A model generated the notes under the pieces. The model did not search any database and had not been told where the DNA came from. It was given only the letters and a program-made list of their open reading frames with translations. The translations under genes and the position numbers were made by a program. From a bacterium (GTDB taxonomy: Bacteria; Cyanobacteriota; Vampirovibrionia; Gastranaerophilales; Gastranaerophilaceae), in NCBI GenBank assembly GCA_017541465.1, contig JAFXYZ010000009.1:1-64000 (forward strand): 64,000 nucleotides of DNA, in the 5' to 3' direction. Below are positions 18,429 through 26,625 of the stretch, piece by piece (position 1 is the stretch's first letter; every line of letters begins with the position of its first letter).

Positions 18429-19192
18429 TTAATAATTTATTGCATCTTCACGTAATACTTTACAGGTACATCCTAAACCAGAGCCTGTTCCAACGGTACA
18501 ATCTTCAGTACCATCACAACCATAAGGGTATAAACCATTTTCTTTGATAACAAAGCCAAATACATCTTTTCCTAATACATTTGGTTTTCTTGCCCCATTT
18601 ACATCAAAAACTATTTCACCCCCACAACTACCATTAGTACTATATTTAGTACAACTGCAATCAGAACAATTAGTATCATAGTTTAATAATACCTGTGTTC
18701 CGTCTGATAATACAAATTTTCTAAAACCTGTAGAAGTGTTAAAATTCCATCTTTGATTATGCATTGTCATATGAGCAATGGGAAAACAACCCTGTGCCGA
18801 ACCACAATCTTTTGTAATATGCAAATAAGGTTTGTACAATTCATAGATACTATCAACACTTGTAATCCAACCACCTTTATCTGCACGTGGGGTACCTTCT
18901 TCAGCGATTATTCGATTTGTTGCCTGAGCAAAAGTAGAATATGTTTTTTTTAATTTTGCAACATATTCCTGATTATTGGTCTTATTCATTAATGTCGGAA
19001 CTGTTATTGCAGCAATTACACCGATTATGACGAGAGTAATTAAAACCTCGGCAAGGGTAAATGCATTTTTCCTCCCTGGACGGGGAGGATTAAGGTGGGG
19101 TGAATGGATTGCCTCGCAATCTAAAGATTGCTCGCAATGACAATTATTTTTGTGGGGGGGGTAGGAACTACTTTATTTTTCAAATTAAACAT
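18429..19192 (-). CDS. Type IV prepilin-like protein, locus 2, poly-C tract out of frame
   Basis: Pilin/pseudopilin with signal NAFTLAEV, hydrophobic helix ITLVIIGVIAAIT, and the shared tail GLYPYGC...CTCKVLREDAINY. The expected start is ATG 19192 (GAGAGG upstream), reading MFNLKNKVVPTPP to a run of eight C (19154-19161). With eight C it stops 24 codons in; with nine C it would read on without a stop through translated repeats B and C into the pilin body. Without the leader, the first ATG of the body frame is only at 18989, after the signal helix, so that start would give no secretable pilin. It has the same architecture as locus 1, with the opposite C-number. Confidence 0.8.
19071..19103. 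repeat. Repeat family C inside prepilin leader
   Basis: CCTCCCTGGACGGGGAGG then attaaggtggggtga. It matches the intergenic copy at 15252-15287 closely. On the minus strand it is open in the pilin frame and encodes part of the leader (HPPRPGRK-like residues) just before the KNAFTLAEV cleavage motif. Confidence 0.75.
19107..19142. repeat. Palindromic repeat B inside prepilin leader
   Basis: GATTGCCTCGCAATC-taaa-GATTGCTCGCAATGAC, an imperfect palindrome of the type dispersed between genes in many genomes. It lies between the C tract and repeat C in the prepilin leader, in an open frame. Confidence 0.7.
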
Positions 19193-19226
19193 AAAATTAT
19201 CCTCTCATCTCTAATAATATGTAATT

Positions 19227-19255
19227 ATATTATCAAATATTCCCTAATTTGTAAA
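19227..19255 (-). promoter_or_regulatory. Promoter of prepilin locus 2
   Basis: On the minus strand TTTACA (19255-19250), 17-nt spacer, TAATAT (19232-19227). Box and spacer are nearly the same as at 125-153 in locus 1. Confidence 0.7.
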
Positions 19256-19270
19256 TTTATAACATTGTTA

Positions 19271-19293
19271 TTGGGCAAGTATGCCAAACCTAC
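19271..19293. repeat. Mini-palindrome family D, copy 8
   Basis: TTGGGCA-AGTA-TGCCAAACCTAC, read on the minus strand as GTAGGTTTGGCA..., directly upstream of the prepilin locus 2 promoter. Confidence 0.65.
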
Positions 19294-19401
19294 ATTCTTT
19301 CTTGTCGATACAAGAAAGTTAGAACACATTAAAAACCAAAAATGAACCATAATTTTAAATCAATCGTTCTACAAAATGTAATCAGAAAGTGGAGGAACGA
19401 T

Positions 19402-19746
19402 ATGAAAAAAGCATTGTTTAGTTTTACACTTGCCGCAGCGTTAATTTTTGGAGCAGGTTTAGCCTTTGCAGCACCACCTCAAAGACCGATGAATGAACCT
19501 CCGAGAATTTCAAAGCAACAACCGCCAAAACAATTATCAAAATACAAAGTTCCGTCAAGACAGGTGGTCGTTGTTCAGAAAAACAGACATATTGCACCGC
19601 CGCCGCCCAAACACAAAATGGCACCTCCTCCGCCTCTAAGAATAGTACACAAACCACATAAAAAGTATATTGCACACAAACCTTACTATAACAACTACAA
19701 CAAAAATTTTGCACTCAAAGTCGGAAATCTCTTCCTTAGTATTTAA
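19402..19746 (+). CDS. Small secreted proline/basic-rich protein
   Basis: A 114-aa exported protein. The signal peptide (MKKALFSFTLAAALIFGAGLAFA) is followed by a mature region with PP-rich motifs (APPPPKHKMAPPPP) and many Lys, His and Tyr residues (HKPHKKYIAHKPYYNNY), so it is strongly basic and probably disordered, as in wall- or outer-membrane-binding peptides. ATG 19402 is chosen over 19342 because GGAGG lies 7 nt upstream and the signal peptide starts there. A terminator follows. No family recognised. Confidence 0.75.
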   Translation: MKKALFSFTLAAALIFGAGLAFAAPPQRPMNEPPRISKQQPPKQLSKYKVPSRQVVVVQKNRHIAPPPPKHKMAPPPPLRIVHKPHKKYIAHKPYYNNYNKNFALKVGNLFLSI

Positions 19747-19756
19747 ATCACAAAAA

Positions 19757-19806
19757 AATCCCCAAAATTTCGGGGATTTTCTCTTTAGTGTTGGGCAAGA
19801 ATGCCC
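19757..19806 (+). repeat. 50-bp terminator-palindrome module, left copy
   Basis: AATCCCC-AAAATTTC-GGGGATT terminator hairpin followed by ctctttagtg and family D palindrome TTGGGCAAGAATGCCC. It matches 20534-20583 at 49 of 50 positions in the same orientation, and the pair brackets the toxin-antitoxin operon. Confidence 0.85.
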
Positions 19807-19830
19807 GATTTAATATTTATTAAAAATAAA

Positions 19831-20136
19831 TTAAGCAGACTTTAATTGAATTTTTATTTCATACCCAAGCCCATCAAGAATTTTATTAATGGTTGCAATA
19901 GTAGGTGCTTTTGTCCTTCCGTGCAACAAATCAACAAGACTTGTTCTTTGCATTCCTATTGATTGAGCAAATTGTTTAACCGTAGTTCTTGCTTTAATTA
20001 CCTGTTCAAGAGAACGAAAAAATTCGGTATAATCGCCGTCTTGTGTAAATTCAAGCAAACTATCCTTCAAATATATTTTTTGATTTTCTTCGTTTTGCAA
20101 CCAATTATTCACAAAATCTTTATGTTTTATTGTCAT
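19831..20136 (-). CDS. HigA-like antitoxin (XRE family)
   Basis: DNA-binding antitoxin that likely neutralises the toxin encoded just upstream and represses the operon. Residues ~38-95 form a helix-turn-helix (VKQFAQSIGMQRTSLVDLLHGRTKAPTIATINKILDGLGY). The N-terminal 35 residues are charged and probably bind the toxin. It overlaps the toxin gene by 17 bp. This toxin-first order is the HigBA pattern. It lies between 50-bp direct repeats. Confidence 0.85.
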   Translation of the reverse strand: MTIKHKDFVNNWLQNEENQKIYLKDSLLEFTQDGDYTEFFRSLEQVIKARTTVKQFAQSIGMQRTSLVDLLHGRTKAPTIATINKILDGLGYEIKIQLKSA

Positions 20137-20461
20137 TTTGTTCTTTCCTTATTAAATAATCTTTTAAATATTTATCCGCTTGTTTTATTGCCCTTTTTTG
20201 GTCTGATTTATCGCCTGCCGTAACAATTAAGATAATAACCTTATCAAGTTCCTTAAAATAGATTCTGTAACCTTTTCCAAAGAATAATCGAAGTTCGCTC
20301 AGTTCACTGTTTGTTAATTTCTTACAGTCACCCAATAAACCGCTCTCAAGCCTGTTTATTCTTTTGATAACTTTTGACTGATATTCGACCGACAAAGTCG
20401 AGAACCATTCCAGATAAGGACATTTGCCATCTTTGGTAGTATAATATTCTACTTCTTTCAT
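20120..20461 (-). CDS. HigB/RelE-type toxin (phage Gp49-like family)
   Basis: Putative mRNA interferase of a type II toxin-antitoxin pair. The 113-aa sequence has the family layout: an N-terminal CPYLEWFSTLSVEYQSKVIKRI helix pair, an ELRLFFGKGYRIYF strand pair with basic and aromatic residues, and KVIILIVTAGDKSDQKRAIKQADKYL at the end, typical of the Gp49-like killer proteins. Toxin precedes antitoxin. A TTGACA-17-TACACT promoter (20470-20498) ends 8 nt before the ATG and no ribosome site is present, so the mRNA is probably leaderless or nearly so. Confidence 0.87.
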   Translation of the reverse strand: MKEVEYYTTKDGKCPYLEWFSTLSVEYQSKVIKRINRLESGLLGDCKKLTNSELSELRLFFGKGYRIYFKELDKVIILIVTAGDKSDQKRAIKQADKYLKDYLIRKEQNDNKT

Positions 20462-20469
20462 ATATTATT

Positions 20470-20498
20470 AGTGTATCAAATTTACGACACAGTGTCAA
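20470..20498 (-). promoter_or_regulatory. Toxin-antitoxin promoter with near-zero leader
   Basis: On the minus strand TTGACA (20498-20493), 17-nt spacer, TACACT (20475-20470), 8 nt from the toxin ATG (20461). Expected transcription start is at or within two bases of the start codon. Confidence 0.6.
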
Positions 20499-20533
20499 GA
20501 TATACAAAGATTTTATAATTTTTTCTGACAAAA

Positions 20534-20583
20534 AATCCCCGAAATTTCGGGGATTTTCTCTTTAGTGTTGGGCAAGAATGCCC
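20534..20583 (+). repeat. 50-bp terminator-palindrome module, right copy
   Basis: AATCCCC-GAAATTTC-GGGGATT terminator plus family D palindrome; one mismatch to 19757-19806. It also serves as the terminator for clpC on the minus strand. Confidence 0.85.
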
Positions 20584-20595
20584 AACTTACGTTTT

Positions 20596-23055
20596 TTATG
20601 CTTTTGCTTTTTCTGATTTAAAGACTATCTTATCATTTTCAAGCACTAAAGTTATCTTACCGCCGTTTGTGTACATGCCGGCTAAGATTTCCTCAGCAAG
20701 CCCGTCTTCAATTCTCTTCTGAATTAATCTTCTCAGAGGTCTTGCACCATAAGCCTCGGAATATCCCGCTTCGCCGAGATAATCTTTAACCTCATCAGTG
20801 ACCTCGATAACAAGATTTTTAGCTGCAAGTCTCTTAAACAAATCATTGAGCATCAAATCAACAATCTGTCTGATTTCGGGCTTGGACAGATGTGAGAATA
20901 CGATAATTTCATCAATTCTGTTAAGGAACTCGGGGCGGAAGGACTTCTTCATCTCTTCCATAACGGTATCTTTGAGGTGTTCATACTTGCTCTTGCCCTC
21001 GTCATCGGAAACAGCAAAACCGAGTTTGCCCGTTGTCGTAATCTGGCTTGCACCTACGTTACTTGTCATGATGATAATCGTATTTTTAAAGTTAATATGT
21101 CTGCCCTCAGAATCCGTCAGACGGCCGTCATCGAGAATCTGGAGCATTATGTTAAATACATCGGGGTGCGCCTTTTCGATTTCATCAAAAAGAATAACCG
21201 AATAAGGTTTCTTTCTGATAACTTCGGTCAGGTGTCCGCCGTCATCATAGCCGACATAACCCGGAGGTGAACCTATCAGTTTCGCGGTTGAATGCTTTTC
21301 CATAAACTCAGACATATCAACACGAATCATATTGTCTTCGCTTCCAAAAACGGCTTCTGCAAGTGCTTTTGCAAGCTCTGTTTTACCGACACCGGTAGGG
21401 CCTGAGAAAATGAAACTTCCTATCGGTCTGTTAGGACTCTTTAACCCGACTCTTGCACGTCTTATTGCTTTTGAGATAGCCTGAACGGCTGCATCCTGTC
21501 CGATTACTCTTGCGTGGAGCATTTCTTCAAGGTGAAGAAGTTTCTCACTCTCGGTCTCGGTTATTTTTGCAGTCGGGATGCCCGTCATAATACTGACGAC
21601 CTCTGCAATATTTTCCGCAGTAACGGTGGGCTTATTTGAATCGTTTTCATCTCTCCATTTTTGAGTTACTTCTCTGATTTTTTCTTTTAAATCAGCCTCG
21701 TTGTCTCTGAGATTTGAAGCGACTTCAAACTCCTGGTTGCGGATAGCGTCTTCTTTTTTCTTAATAACCGCTTTTAATTCCTTCTCGATTTCTTTTCCCT
21801 CGGGCGGAAGTGCACTGTTTTGAATACGAACCTTAGATGCAGCTTCATCGACAATATCTATCGCCTTATCGGGCAAAAATCTGTCGGGAATGTATTTATA
21901 TGAAAGCTCTGTTGCAGCCTCAATAGCTTCATCACTGATTTTGAGTCTGTGGTGCTCTTCATATTTCGGTCTTAAACCTTTTATAATCTCGATAGTGTCC
22001 TCCATTGAGGGCTCTTCAATAATAATCGGCTGAAATCTTCTCTCTAATGCCGAGTCTTTTTCAACATATTTTCTGTATTCTTCAAGAGTTGTAGCACCTA
22101 TAATCTGGATTTCACCTCTTGAAAGTGCAGGTTTCAATATGTTAGCGGCATCGATAGCACCCTCTGCAGCGCCAGCGCCGATTAAAGTGTGCATTTCATC
22201 GATGATGAGAATAACATTTCCCGCCTGTCTGATTTCGTCCATAATCTTTTTGAGACGTTCTTCAAACTCGCCTCTGTATTTAGTACCTGCAACAAGGAGC
22301 CCCATATCAAGCTGAACAACCTTTTTGCCCTCTAAAATATCGGGGACTTCGGAATTAACAATTCTGATAGCAAGCCCCTGAGCGACTGCCGTTTTACCGA
22401 CGCCCGGCTCACCTATTAAAACAGGGTTATTTTTTGTTCTTCTTGCCAAGATTTGGATAACACGTTCAATCTCTTTTTCTCTGCCGACAACAGGATCAAG
22501 TCTCTGCTCCTGTGCTGCAAGAGTTAAATCAGTACCAAACTCATCAAGGCTCGGTGTTTTTGTTTTTCCTGTTGCCTGAGAGGAAGAAGATGACGATGAC
22601 GAGCTGCCCTGAGTCGGTTTAGTGTCTCCGAGCATTTTAACTACGTTGCTTCTTACCTTATTCAAATCTACACCCAGATTTTCGAGAACTCTTGCGGCAA
22701 CACCCTCGCCCTCTCTGATTAAACCTAAGAGAAGGTGTTCGGTTCCGATATAATTATGTCCTAACTGTCTTGCTTCATCCCAGGAGAGTTCAAGAACTCT
22801 TTTTGCCCTCGGGGTAAACGGTATTTCAACGGCAACAAAGCCAGAGCCTCTGCCGATTATTTTTTCAACTTCAATTCGGGCATCCTTCAAAGTAACACCC
22901 ATTGCTTTTAATGTTTTTGCGGCAACGCCCGTACCCTCGCCGATAAGCCCCAAGAGTACCTGCTCTGTGCCGACAAAGTTATGTCCTAAATGTCTTGCTT
23001 CTTCCTGCGCCAACATTATGACTTTTATTGCCTTTTCAGTAAAGCGTTCAAACAT
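20596..23055 (-). CDS. clpC: ATP-dependent Clp protease ATP-binding subunit ClpC
   Basis: HSP100 unfoldase that feeds substrates to ClpP. Two Clp_N repeats (residues ~1-145) precede AAA-1 (Walker [10 protein letters not shown]), a UVR-like middle region (~425-460) characteristic of ClpC, AAA-2 (Walker [21 protein letters not shown] pore loop region), and the C-terminal D2-small domain ([11 protein letters not shown]). It is 819 aa, normal for ClpC. AGGAGAG lies just upstream of the ATG. The interdomain linker carries a Ser run ([13 protein letters not shown]). Confidence 0.96.
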   Translation of the reverse strand: MFERFTEKAIKVIMLAQEEARHLGHNFVGTEQVLLGLIGEGTGVAAKTLKAMGVTLKDARIEVEKIIGRGSGFVAVEIPFTPRAKRVLELSWDEARQLGHNYIGTEHLLLGLIREGEGVAARVLENLGVDLNKVRSNVVKMLGDTKPTQGSSSSSSSSSQATGKTKTPSLDEFGTDLTLAAQEQRLDPVVGREKEIERVIQILARRTKNNPVLIGEPGVGKTAVAQGLAIRIVNSEVPDILEGKKVVQLDMGLLVAGTKYRGEFEERLKKIMDEIRQAGNVILIIDEMHTLIGAGAAEGAIDAANILKPALSRGEIQIIGATTLEEYRKYVEKDSALERRFQPIIIEEPSMEDTIEIIKGLRPKYEEHHRLKISDEAIEAATELSYKYIPDRFLPDKAIDIVDEAASKVRIQNSALPPEGKEIEKELKAVIKKKEDAIRNQEFEVASNLRDNEADLKEKIREVTQKWRDENDSNKPTVTAENIAEVVSIMTGIPTAKITETESEKLLHLEEMLHARVIGQDAAVQAISKAIRRARVGLKSPNRPIGSFIFSGPTGVGKTELAKALAEAVFGSEDNMIRVDMSEFMEKHSTAKLIGSPPGYVGYDDGGHLTEVIRKKPYSVILFDEIEKAHPDVFNIMLQILDDGRLTDSEGRHINFKNTIIIMTSNVGASQITTTGKLGFAVSDDEGKSKYEHLKDTVMEEMKKSFRPEFLNRIDEIIVFSHLSKPEIRQIVDLMLNDLFKRLAAKNLVIEVTDEVKDYLGEAGYSEAYGARPLRRLIQKRIEDGLAEEILAGMYTNGGKITLVLENDKIVFKSEKAKA

Positions 23056-23143
23056 TTATATCTCTCCTGCTAACCTTTTTTATAATAATATTGTACAACA
23101 GAATTAAAATAAAACAAATAGGGGAAATTGAAAATAAGAAATT

Positions 23144-23167
23144 GTCGGCTTGGTAAGGCCGACCTAC
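23144..23167. repeat. Mini-palindrome family D, copy 11
   Basis: GTCGGCTT-GGTA-AGGCCGACCTAC. Its right arm overlaps the stop codon (23164-23166) of the downstream-named TPR-like gene on the minus strand. Confidence 0.65.
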
Positions 23168-23838
23168 TTTATTTGCTGAAGCATGATTTCGGCGGGATAA
23201 TAACCGCCCGAAACATCTATTGCGGTTTTTAAAGACTTCCTCGCCTGAGTTATTTCGTTTTTCAAAACGTATAAACCCGCTATCAGAAAATGAGTTTCGG
23301 GATCTTTGAAGCAAACATCAAGACTCAGCTTTAAAAATTCCCAAGATGCCTCATATTTTTGGTTATGAAAGAGAACCCTTCCGAAAAATTTATAGGCTTC
23401 AGGGTTAATTCTCACAAAAACATCGGCATGCTCAATGAGTTTATTCACATATTCACTTTTGCCGATTTGATAAAACATATTAATATCCTGCTCAAGGAAA
23501 CTTCTTATCTGAAAATAGAGCGGATATTTGAGCCTGTCCCCGTTTAAAAAGCTCAAAAGCGAAAGCCCCCAGGAAATATCAAAAGCATCGGTTGAAGCAG
23601 AGGTCCAAATCTTTTCCGCAAGAAAGAAGAAACCCTTCAAAAGCTGACAATAGCCTGCTTCGTAGTCCATCTTTAGCTGTCTGAACTCAAAGTAGGCATC
23701 GTCAAGTCGTCCCTGGAACAGAAGTGATTTTGCGAAAATCACGTTTGACCAACGGTCACGTTCCTTTGCGGTATAAAGTGCCGCGTTTGTATAATCCTCA
23801 TCCGCATAGAAAAGTTTGCTTATGTAGTCCTTGTTCAT
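23164..23838 (-). CDS. TPR-like helical repeat protein (224 aa)
   Basis: All-helical protein of unknown function with weak tetratricopeptide-like units (for example INPEAYKFFGRVLFHNQKYEASWEFLKLSLDVCFKDP and the following unit ending ARKSLKTAIDVSGGYYPA). No signal peptide or membrane helix. It starts 6 nt after the secreted TPR gene at 23845, so the two are cotranscribed and may act together. Neither belongs to a named family I recognise. Confidence 0.7.
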   Translation of the reverse strand: MNKDYISKLFYADEDYTNAALYTAKERDRWSNVIFAKSLLFQGRLDDAYFEFRQLKMDYEAGYCQLLKGFFFLAEKIWTSASTDAFDISWGLSLLSFLNGDRLKYPLYFQIRSFLEQDINMFYQIGKSEYVNKLIEHADVFVRINPEAYKFFGRVLFHNQKYEASWEFLKLSLDVCFKDPETHFLIAGLYVLKNEITQARKSLKTAIDVSGGYYPAEIMLQQIK

Positions 23839-23844
23839 CGGCGG

Positions 23845-24579
23845 TTATTTTTTGAGTGCCGCCGTTTCAGACATAATAATCAATTCCATTTCGTCAGCAG
23901 TAACTTCTGAAGTAGTGGATTTTGTATTCGGTGCATAAGAAACCGGATATGCCGCTCTTATTGCTTTTGCAAGTTTATTTGAAACAGGAAGCATACTCTT
24001 CTTGTTGAGGTTGAACTGCTTCTGCTTCATTCTCTCATCAAGCAATACCTTTAATGCTTCCGGATGTATTCTGTCAGAATATGCACCGTGGATAAGTTTT
24101 TCAATTTCTTCATCAGAACCCTCAACAGTTTCTTCGGCAAGAAGGTTGTTTCTTACACTGTCAAGATACGCAGAAGGGTTTTCCTGAAGTTCAACGATTT
24201 GTTTCTTTGTAAACTTGTAGTATTCGCAGGGTTCAGGTGTTCTGTCGATACAGTCAACAGCCTGAAGAGAATATGAAGTCAGCTGGGGAACGGTGTTAAT
24301 ATCTGCCGTTCTTTCAAAGCTCTCTTTTGCCTTGTCACTGAGACCAACTCTCATATATGCGCATCCGAGATAATAATATGCCGCTGCGCTGAACTCATGC
24401 TTTTTAACATATTGCGTAAGTACATTGATACACTCAAGATAGTTTTGAGCCTTATAATAGGAAATTGCGCTCTTTACAATAGCAATGTTTTCCTTTAAAT
24501 TCGTGTCATCCGCACTGAAAACAAGATTGTTGGAGAGTACGAATAATGAGAATACCAATATAACAAATAATTTCTTCAT
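23845..24579 (-). CDS. Exported TPR protein
   Basis: An N-terminal signal peptide (MKKLFVILVFSLFVLSNNLVFSA) is followed by tetratricopeptide units around residues 30-105 (AISYYKAQNYLECINVLTQYVKKHEFSAAAYYYLGCAYMRVG). The C-terminal half is helical without clear repeats and contains CDKTPEPCEYY-like paired cysteines that may form a disulfide. AGGA lies upstream of the ATG. First gene of a two-gene unit with the 224-aa protein. Function unknown; probably an extracytoplasmic scaffold. Confidence 0.75.
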   Translation of the reverse strand: MKKLFVILVFSLFVLSNNLVFSADDTNLKENIAIVKSAISYYKAQNYLECINVLTQYVKKHEFSAAAYYYLGCAYMRVGLSDKAKESFERTADINTVPQLTSYSLQAVDCIDRTPEPCEYYKFTKKQIVELQENPSAYLDSVRNNLLAEETVEGSDEEIEKLIHGAYSDRIHPEALKVLLDERMKQKQFNLNKKSMLPVSNKLAKAIRAAYPVSYAPNTKSTTSEVTADEMELIIMSETAALKK

Positions 24580-24785
24580 TAATTTAATCCTATGTAAAAA
24601 CTATATACCTTACGATAATTATATAACTTTTTTTTGAAAAACTCCATAGAAAAAAGCGAAGATTTATCATCTATATGTATGAATTAAAAATACAACCGGC
24701 AAAAACAAAGTTAAATCAGGGGATAAGGGTTTTGTGAAAAACCGGTTTTCATATAACCGAATGAGCAAAAATCAAGAGAGCTATG

Positions 24786-24815
24786 TTAATATTTGTAACA
24801 AAGATAGAATATAAT
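24786..24815 (+). promoter_or_regulatory. Predicted promoter of XRE regulator
   Basis: TTAATA (24786-24791), 18-nt spacer, TATAAT (24810-24815). Upstream at ~24735-24750 is a palindrome (AAAACCGGTTTT core) that could be an operator or a remnant hairpin. The rest of 24580-24852 shows nothing else. Confidence 0.45.
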
Positions 24816-24852
24816 ATTTATTTGTAGAGCAATTACCAAGAGGTGAAAAGCT

Positions 24853-25083
24853 ATGAAAATAAAGATAAAAGAAGCGGTAAAGCAATATAAAGGATGGAGT
24901 TTATACAAACTTGCGAAGGTTTTGCAACTCCCTCAGCAGACGGTATATTCCTGGGCAAGCGGAAGAACACAGCCCTCTTATGAGAACATGGACAGACTTT
25001 GTGAAGCTCTTAGCTGTTCTATAGGTGATTTACTTGAAGCAGAACCTGTTCAACAAAAATTAAACTGGGCAATAAATCAATAA
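24853..25083 (+). CDS. Small XRE-family transcriptional regulator
   Basis: A 76-aa single helix-turn-helix protein (residues 14-66: WSLYKLAKVLQLPQQTVYSWASGRTQPSYENMDRLCEALSCSIGDLLEAE), Cro/C1 type. It has a GAGGTG ribosome site 9 nt upstream and a good -10 box. It stands alone just before tRNA-Ala, with no partner gene, so it may act on a distant operon. A solitary phage-like repressor is possible; no other phage genes are near. Confidence 0.85.
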   Translation: MKIKIKEAVKQYKGWSLYKLAKVLQLPQQTVYSWASGRTQPSYENMDRLCEALSCSIGDLLEAEPVQQKLNWAINQ

Positions 25084-25136
25084 TTGAAATAAAATAATAA
25101 TTATTATATTATTATTTTATAAAAGATGACACAAAT

Positions 25137-25209
25137 GGGGCATTAGCGCAGTTGGTAGCGCACAACACTGGCAGTGTTGGGGTCACGAGTTCGAGTCTCG
25201 TATGCTCCA
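25137..25209 (+). tRNA. tRNA-Ala (GGC anticodon)
   Basis: Full cloverleaf: acceptor GGGGCAT / ATGCTCC, D arm GCGC...GCGC, anticodon stem CAACA/TGTTG with loop CTGGCAG (anticodon GGC), T arm ACGAG-TTCGAGT-CTCGT, discriminator A. The CCA end is not encoded. The 3' 16 nt are repeated at 25466-25481. Confidence 0.95.
25194..25209 (+). other. Attachment-site-like repeat within the tRNA-Ala 3' end
   Basis: AGTCTCGTATGCTCCA, identical to 25466-25481; together they bracket 256 bp of palindrome-rich DNA. Confidence 0.6.
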
Positions 25210-25252
25210 TTTTTTATTGTTTAATAATCTGAGTTTAGAGACGAGAACTCAA

Positions 25253-25465
25253 CCGAACAAAGTTCGGTCAGAGTTCGAGCGAAAAACCGGACGGACGAAG
25301 TGAAACAAGTCCGGTAAGCGAGTGCGTAGTTGACGGCAACGAAGTGAAGTCAACGGCAGCAACGAGCGCAAAGGTTTTTCAAGACAGCGCGAGTGAGCAG
25401 AGGCTGTAGTGACGGAAGCGATGAGCTTTCGGCACGAAATGCCGTTTATCGCGAACGAGCAAGAC
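25253..25465. repeat. Palindromic repeat element E, full copy
   Basis: Serial hairpins: CCGAAC-aaa-GTTCGG (25253-25267), CCGGAC/GTCCGG (25287-25292, 25309-25314), GTTGAC/GTCAAC (25329-25334, 25349-25354), and CGGCA-cgaaa-TGCCG (25430-25444). Loops repeat the theme acgaagtgaa. It is GC-richer than its surroundings. The segment 25329-25368 recurs at 9-48. Confidence 0.75.
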
Positions 25466-25481
25466 AGTCTCGTATGCTCCA
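25466..25481 (+). other. Duplicated tRNA-Ala 3' end (attachment-site-like)
   Basis: AGTCTCGTATGCTCCA, a perfect copy of the last 16 nt of tRNA-Ala, 272 bp downstream in direct orientation. Confidence 0.65.
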
Positions 25482-25634
25482 GTTTTTGTTTAAAAATTGT
25501 AATTTTAATAATAATAACCCCTGTCTGCAACGAACCAAAAGACTTCATTTCGTATGAACACATTATTGAAAGAAAGATTTATAATTTGTATAATTTAAAA
25601 GACCGATATTATAAACGCAATAAGGTGTTTGGCT

Positions 25635-26579
25635 ATGCCGGATGAAGAAAAATCATATTCTCAAATCAGAAGAGATTTTTATGATAAATATACAAATAAA
25701 ATAGTTCCGCTTGTGAAAAGGCATGAACATAAAAGGAAAACCAAATTAGTTCTTGCAATTCTTACTTCCCTGGCTTTGGTTATAGGCGGAAGTTTATTAT
25801 TATATCTTGCGTACCTTAACGGCGGTATTATGGACAAAGCGAATAAAGGGTTATTTAAACTGGCCGTATTATTATATGTAATGTCTGTTTTTTCATGGTC
25901 CTGGATAAAAAAAGATTTTGAAAACTCTATAAAGAAAAAAATCATGCCGACTGTCTGCAAGTGCTTTGGGAATATGAAATGGTCAGAGGGCTGGTATTCA
26001 AACGGGAAGATTTTTTCTGATTCCTGCGTTGTTCCTCAGTTCACATCAGAGAGCTATGATGATGTTTTTAAGGGCTCCTACAAAGATGTTCATATCGAAA
26101 TTGTTGAGCCTGAATTTGAAATAGGAAGCGGAAGAAACAGAAGAACGGTTTTTAACGGTGTTATCATAAAACTTGATATGAATAAAAAGTTTTCAGGTCA
26201 TACAGTAATCAAACCAAACAGTTTAATTCATTCATCACCTTCTTCAAAGCTGCATTTTACCGAATTAGAGGACAGTGAATTTAACAAAAAATTTGATGTC
26301 TATACAAATGACGAGGTCGATGCAAGATACTTAATCACACCCGCCTTTATGGAACGACTGAAAAGGATGAAAACCGCCTTCAATGCAAGCCGTGTCAGTT
26401 GTGCGTTCTATGAAGATTATCTGATTATTGCATTATCGACATTAAAAGACATATTTTCCATTTGCTCTCTGATTAAGCCGATAGATGACAGAAAACAATA
26501 TATTCAGATGTATGATGAAATTATCTCTATAATAAAACTAATCGACCACTTTAAACTTAATCAGAAAACAGGATTGTAA
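25635..26579 (+). CDS. DUF3137 family membrane protein
   Basis: Two membrane helices near residues 32-55 and 65-85 follow a charged N-terminus, and a large C-terminal domain contains the DUF3137 hallmarks (DVFKGSYKDVHIEIVEPEFEIGSGR; HTVIKPN; FNKKFDVYTNDEVDARYLITPAFMERL). Family function is not established. ATG 25635 is preferred to TTG 25629 because AAGG is 9 nt upstream of the ATG. Monocistronic. Confidence 0.85.
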   Translation: MPDEEKSYSQIRRDFYDKYTNKIVPLVKRHEHKRKTKLVLAILTSLALVIGGSLLLYLAYLNGGIMDKANKGLFKLAVLLYVMSVFSWSWIKKDFENSIKKKIMPTVCKCFGNMKWSEGWYSNGKIFSDSCVVPQFTSESYDDVFKGSYKDVHIEIVEPEFEIGSGRNRRTVFNGVIIKLDMNKKFSGHTVIKPNSLIHSSPSSKLHFTELEDSEFNKKFDVYTNDEVDARYLITPAFMERLKRMKTAFNASRVSCAFYEDYLIIALSTLKDIFSICSLIKPIDDRKQYIQMYDEIISIIKLIDHFKLNQKTGL

Positions 26580-26625
26580 AATATTTTGGTTGAGATAATC
26601 AATTTTAAAGTTTATTGGAAACAAA

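Larger units (their letters stand above)
25210..25634. other. Gene-free region holding palindromic element E
   Basis: About 425 bp between tRNA-Ala and the DUF3137 gene. It contains element E (below), the duplicated tRNA 3' end, then an AT-rich stretch with the probable promoter of the next gene. No convincing gene is seen on either strand. Confidence 0.7.

Noticed and set aside
25137-25481. A full integrative element at tRNA-Ala
   Set aside because: Only 256 bp lie between the repeats, and no integrase or cargo gene is present, so it is recorded as an attachment-like duplication only.
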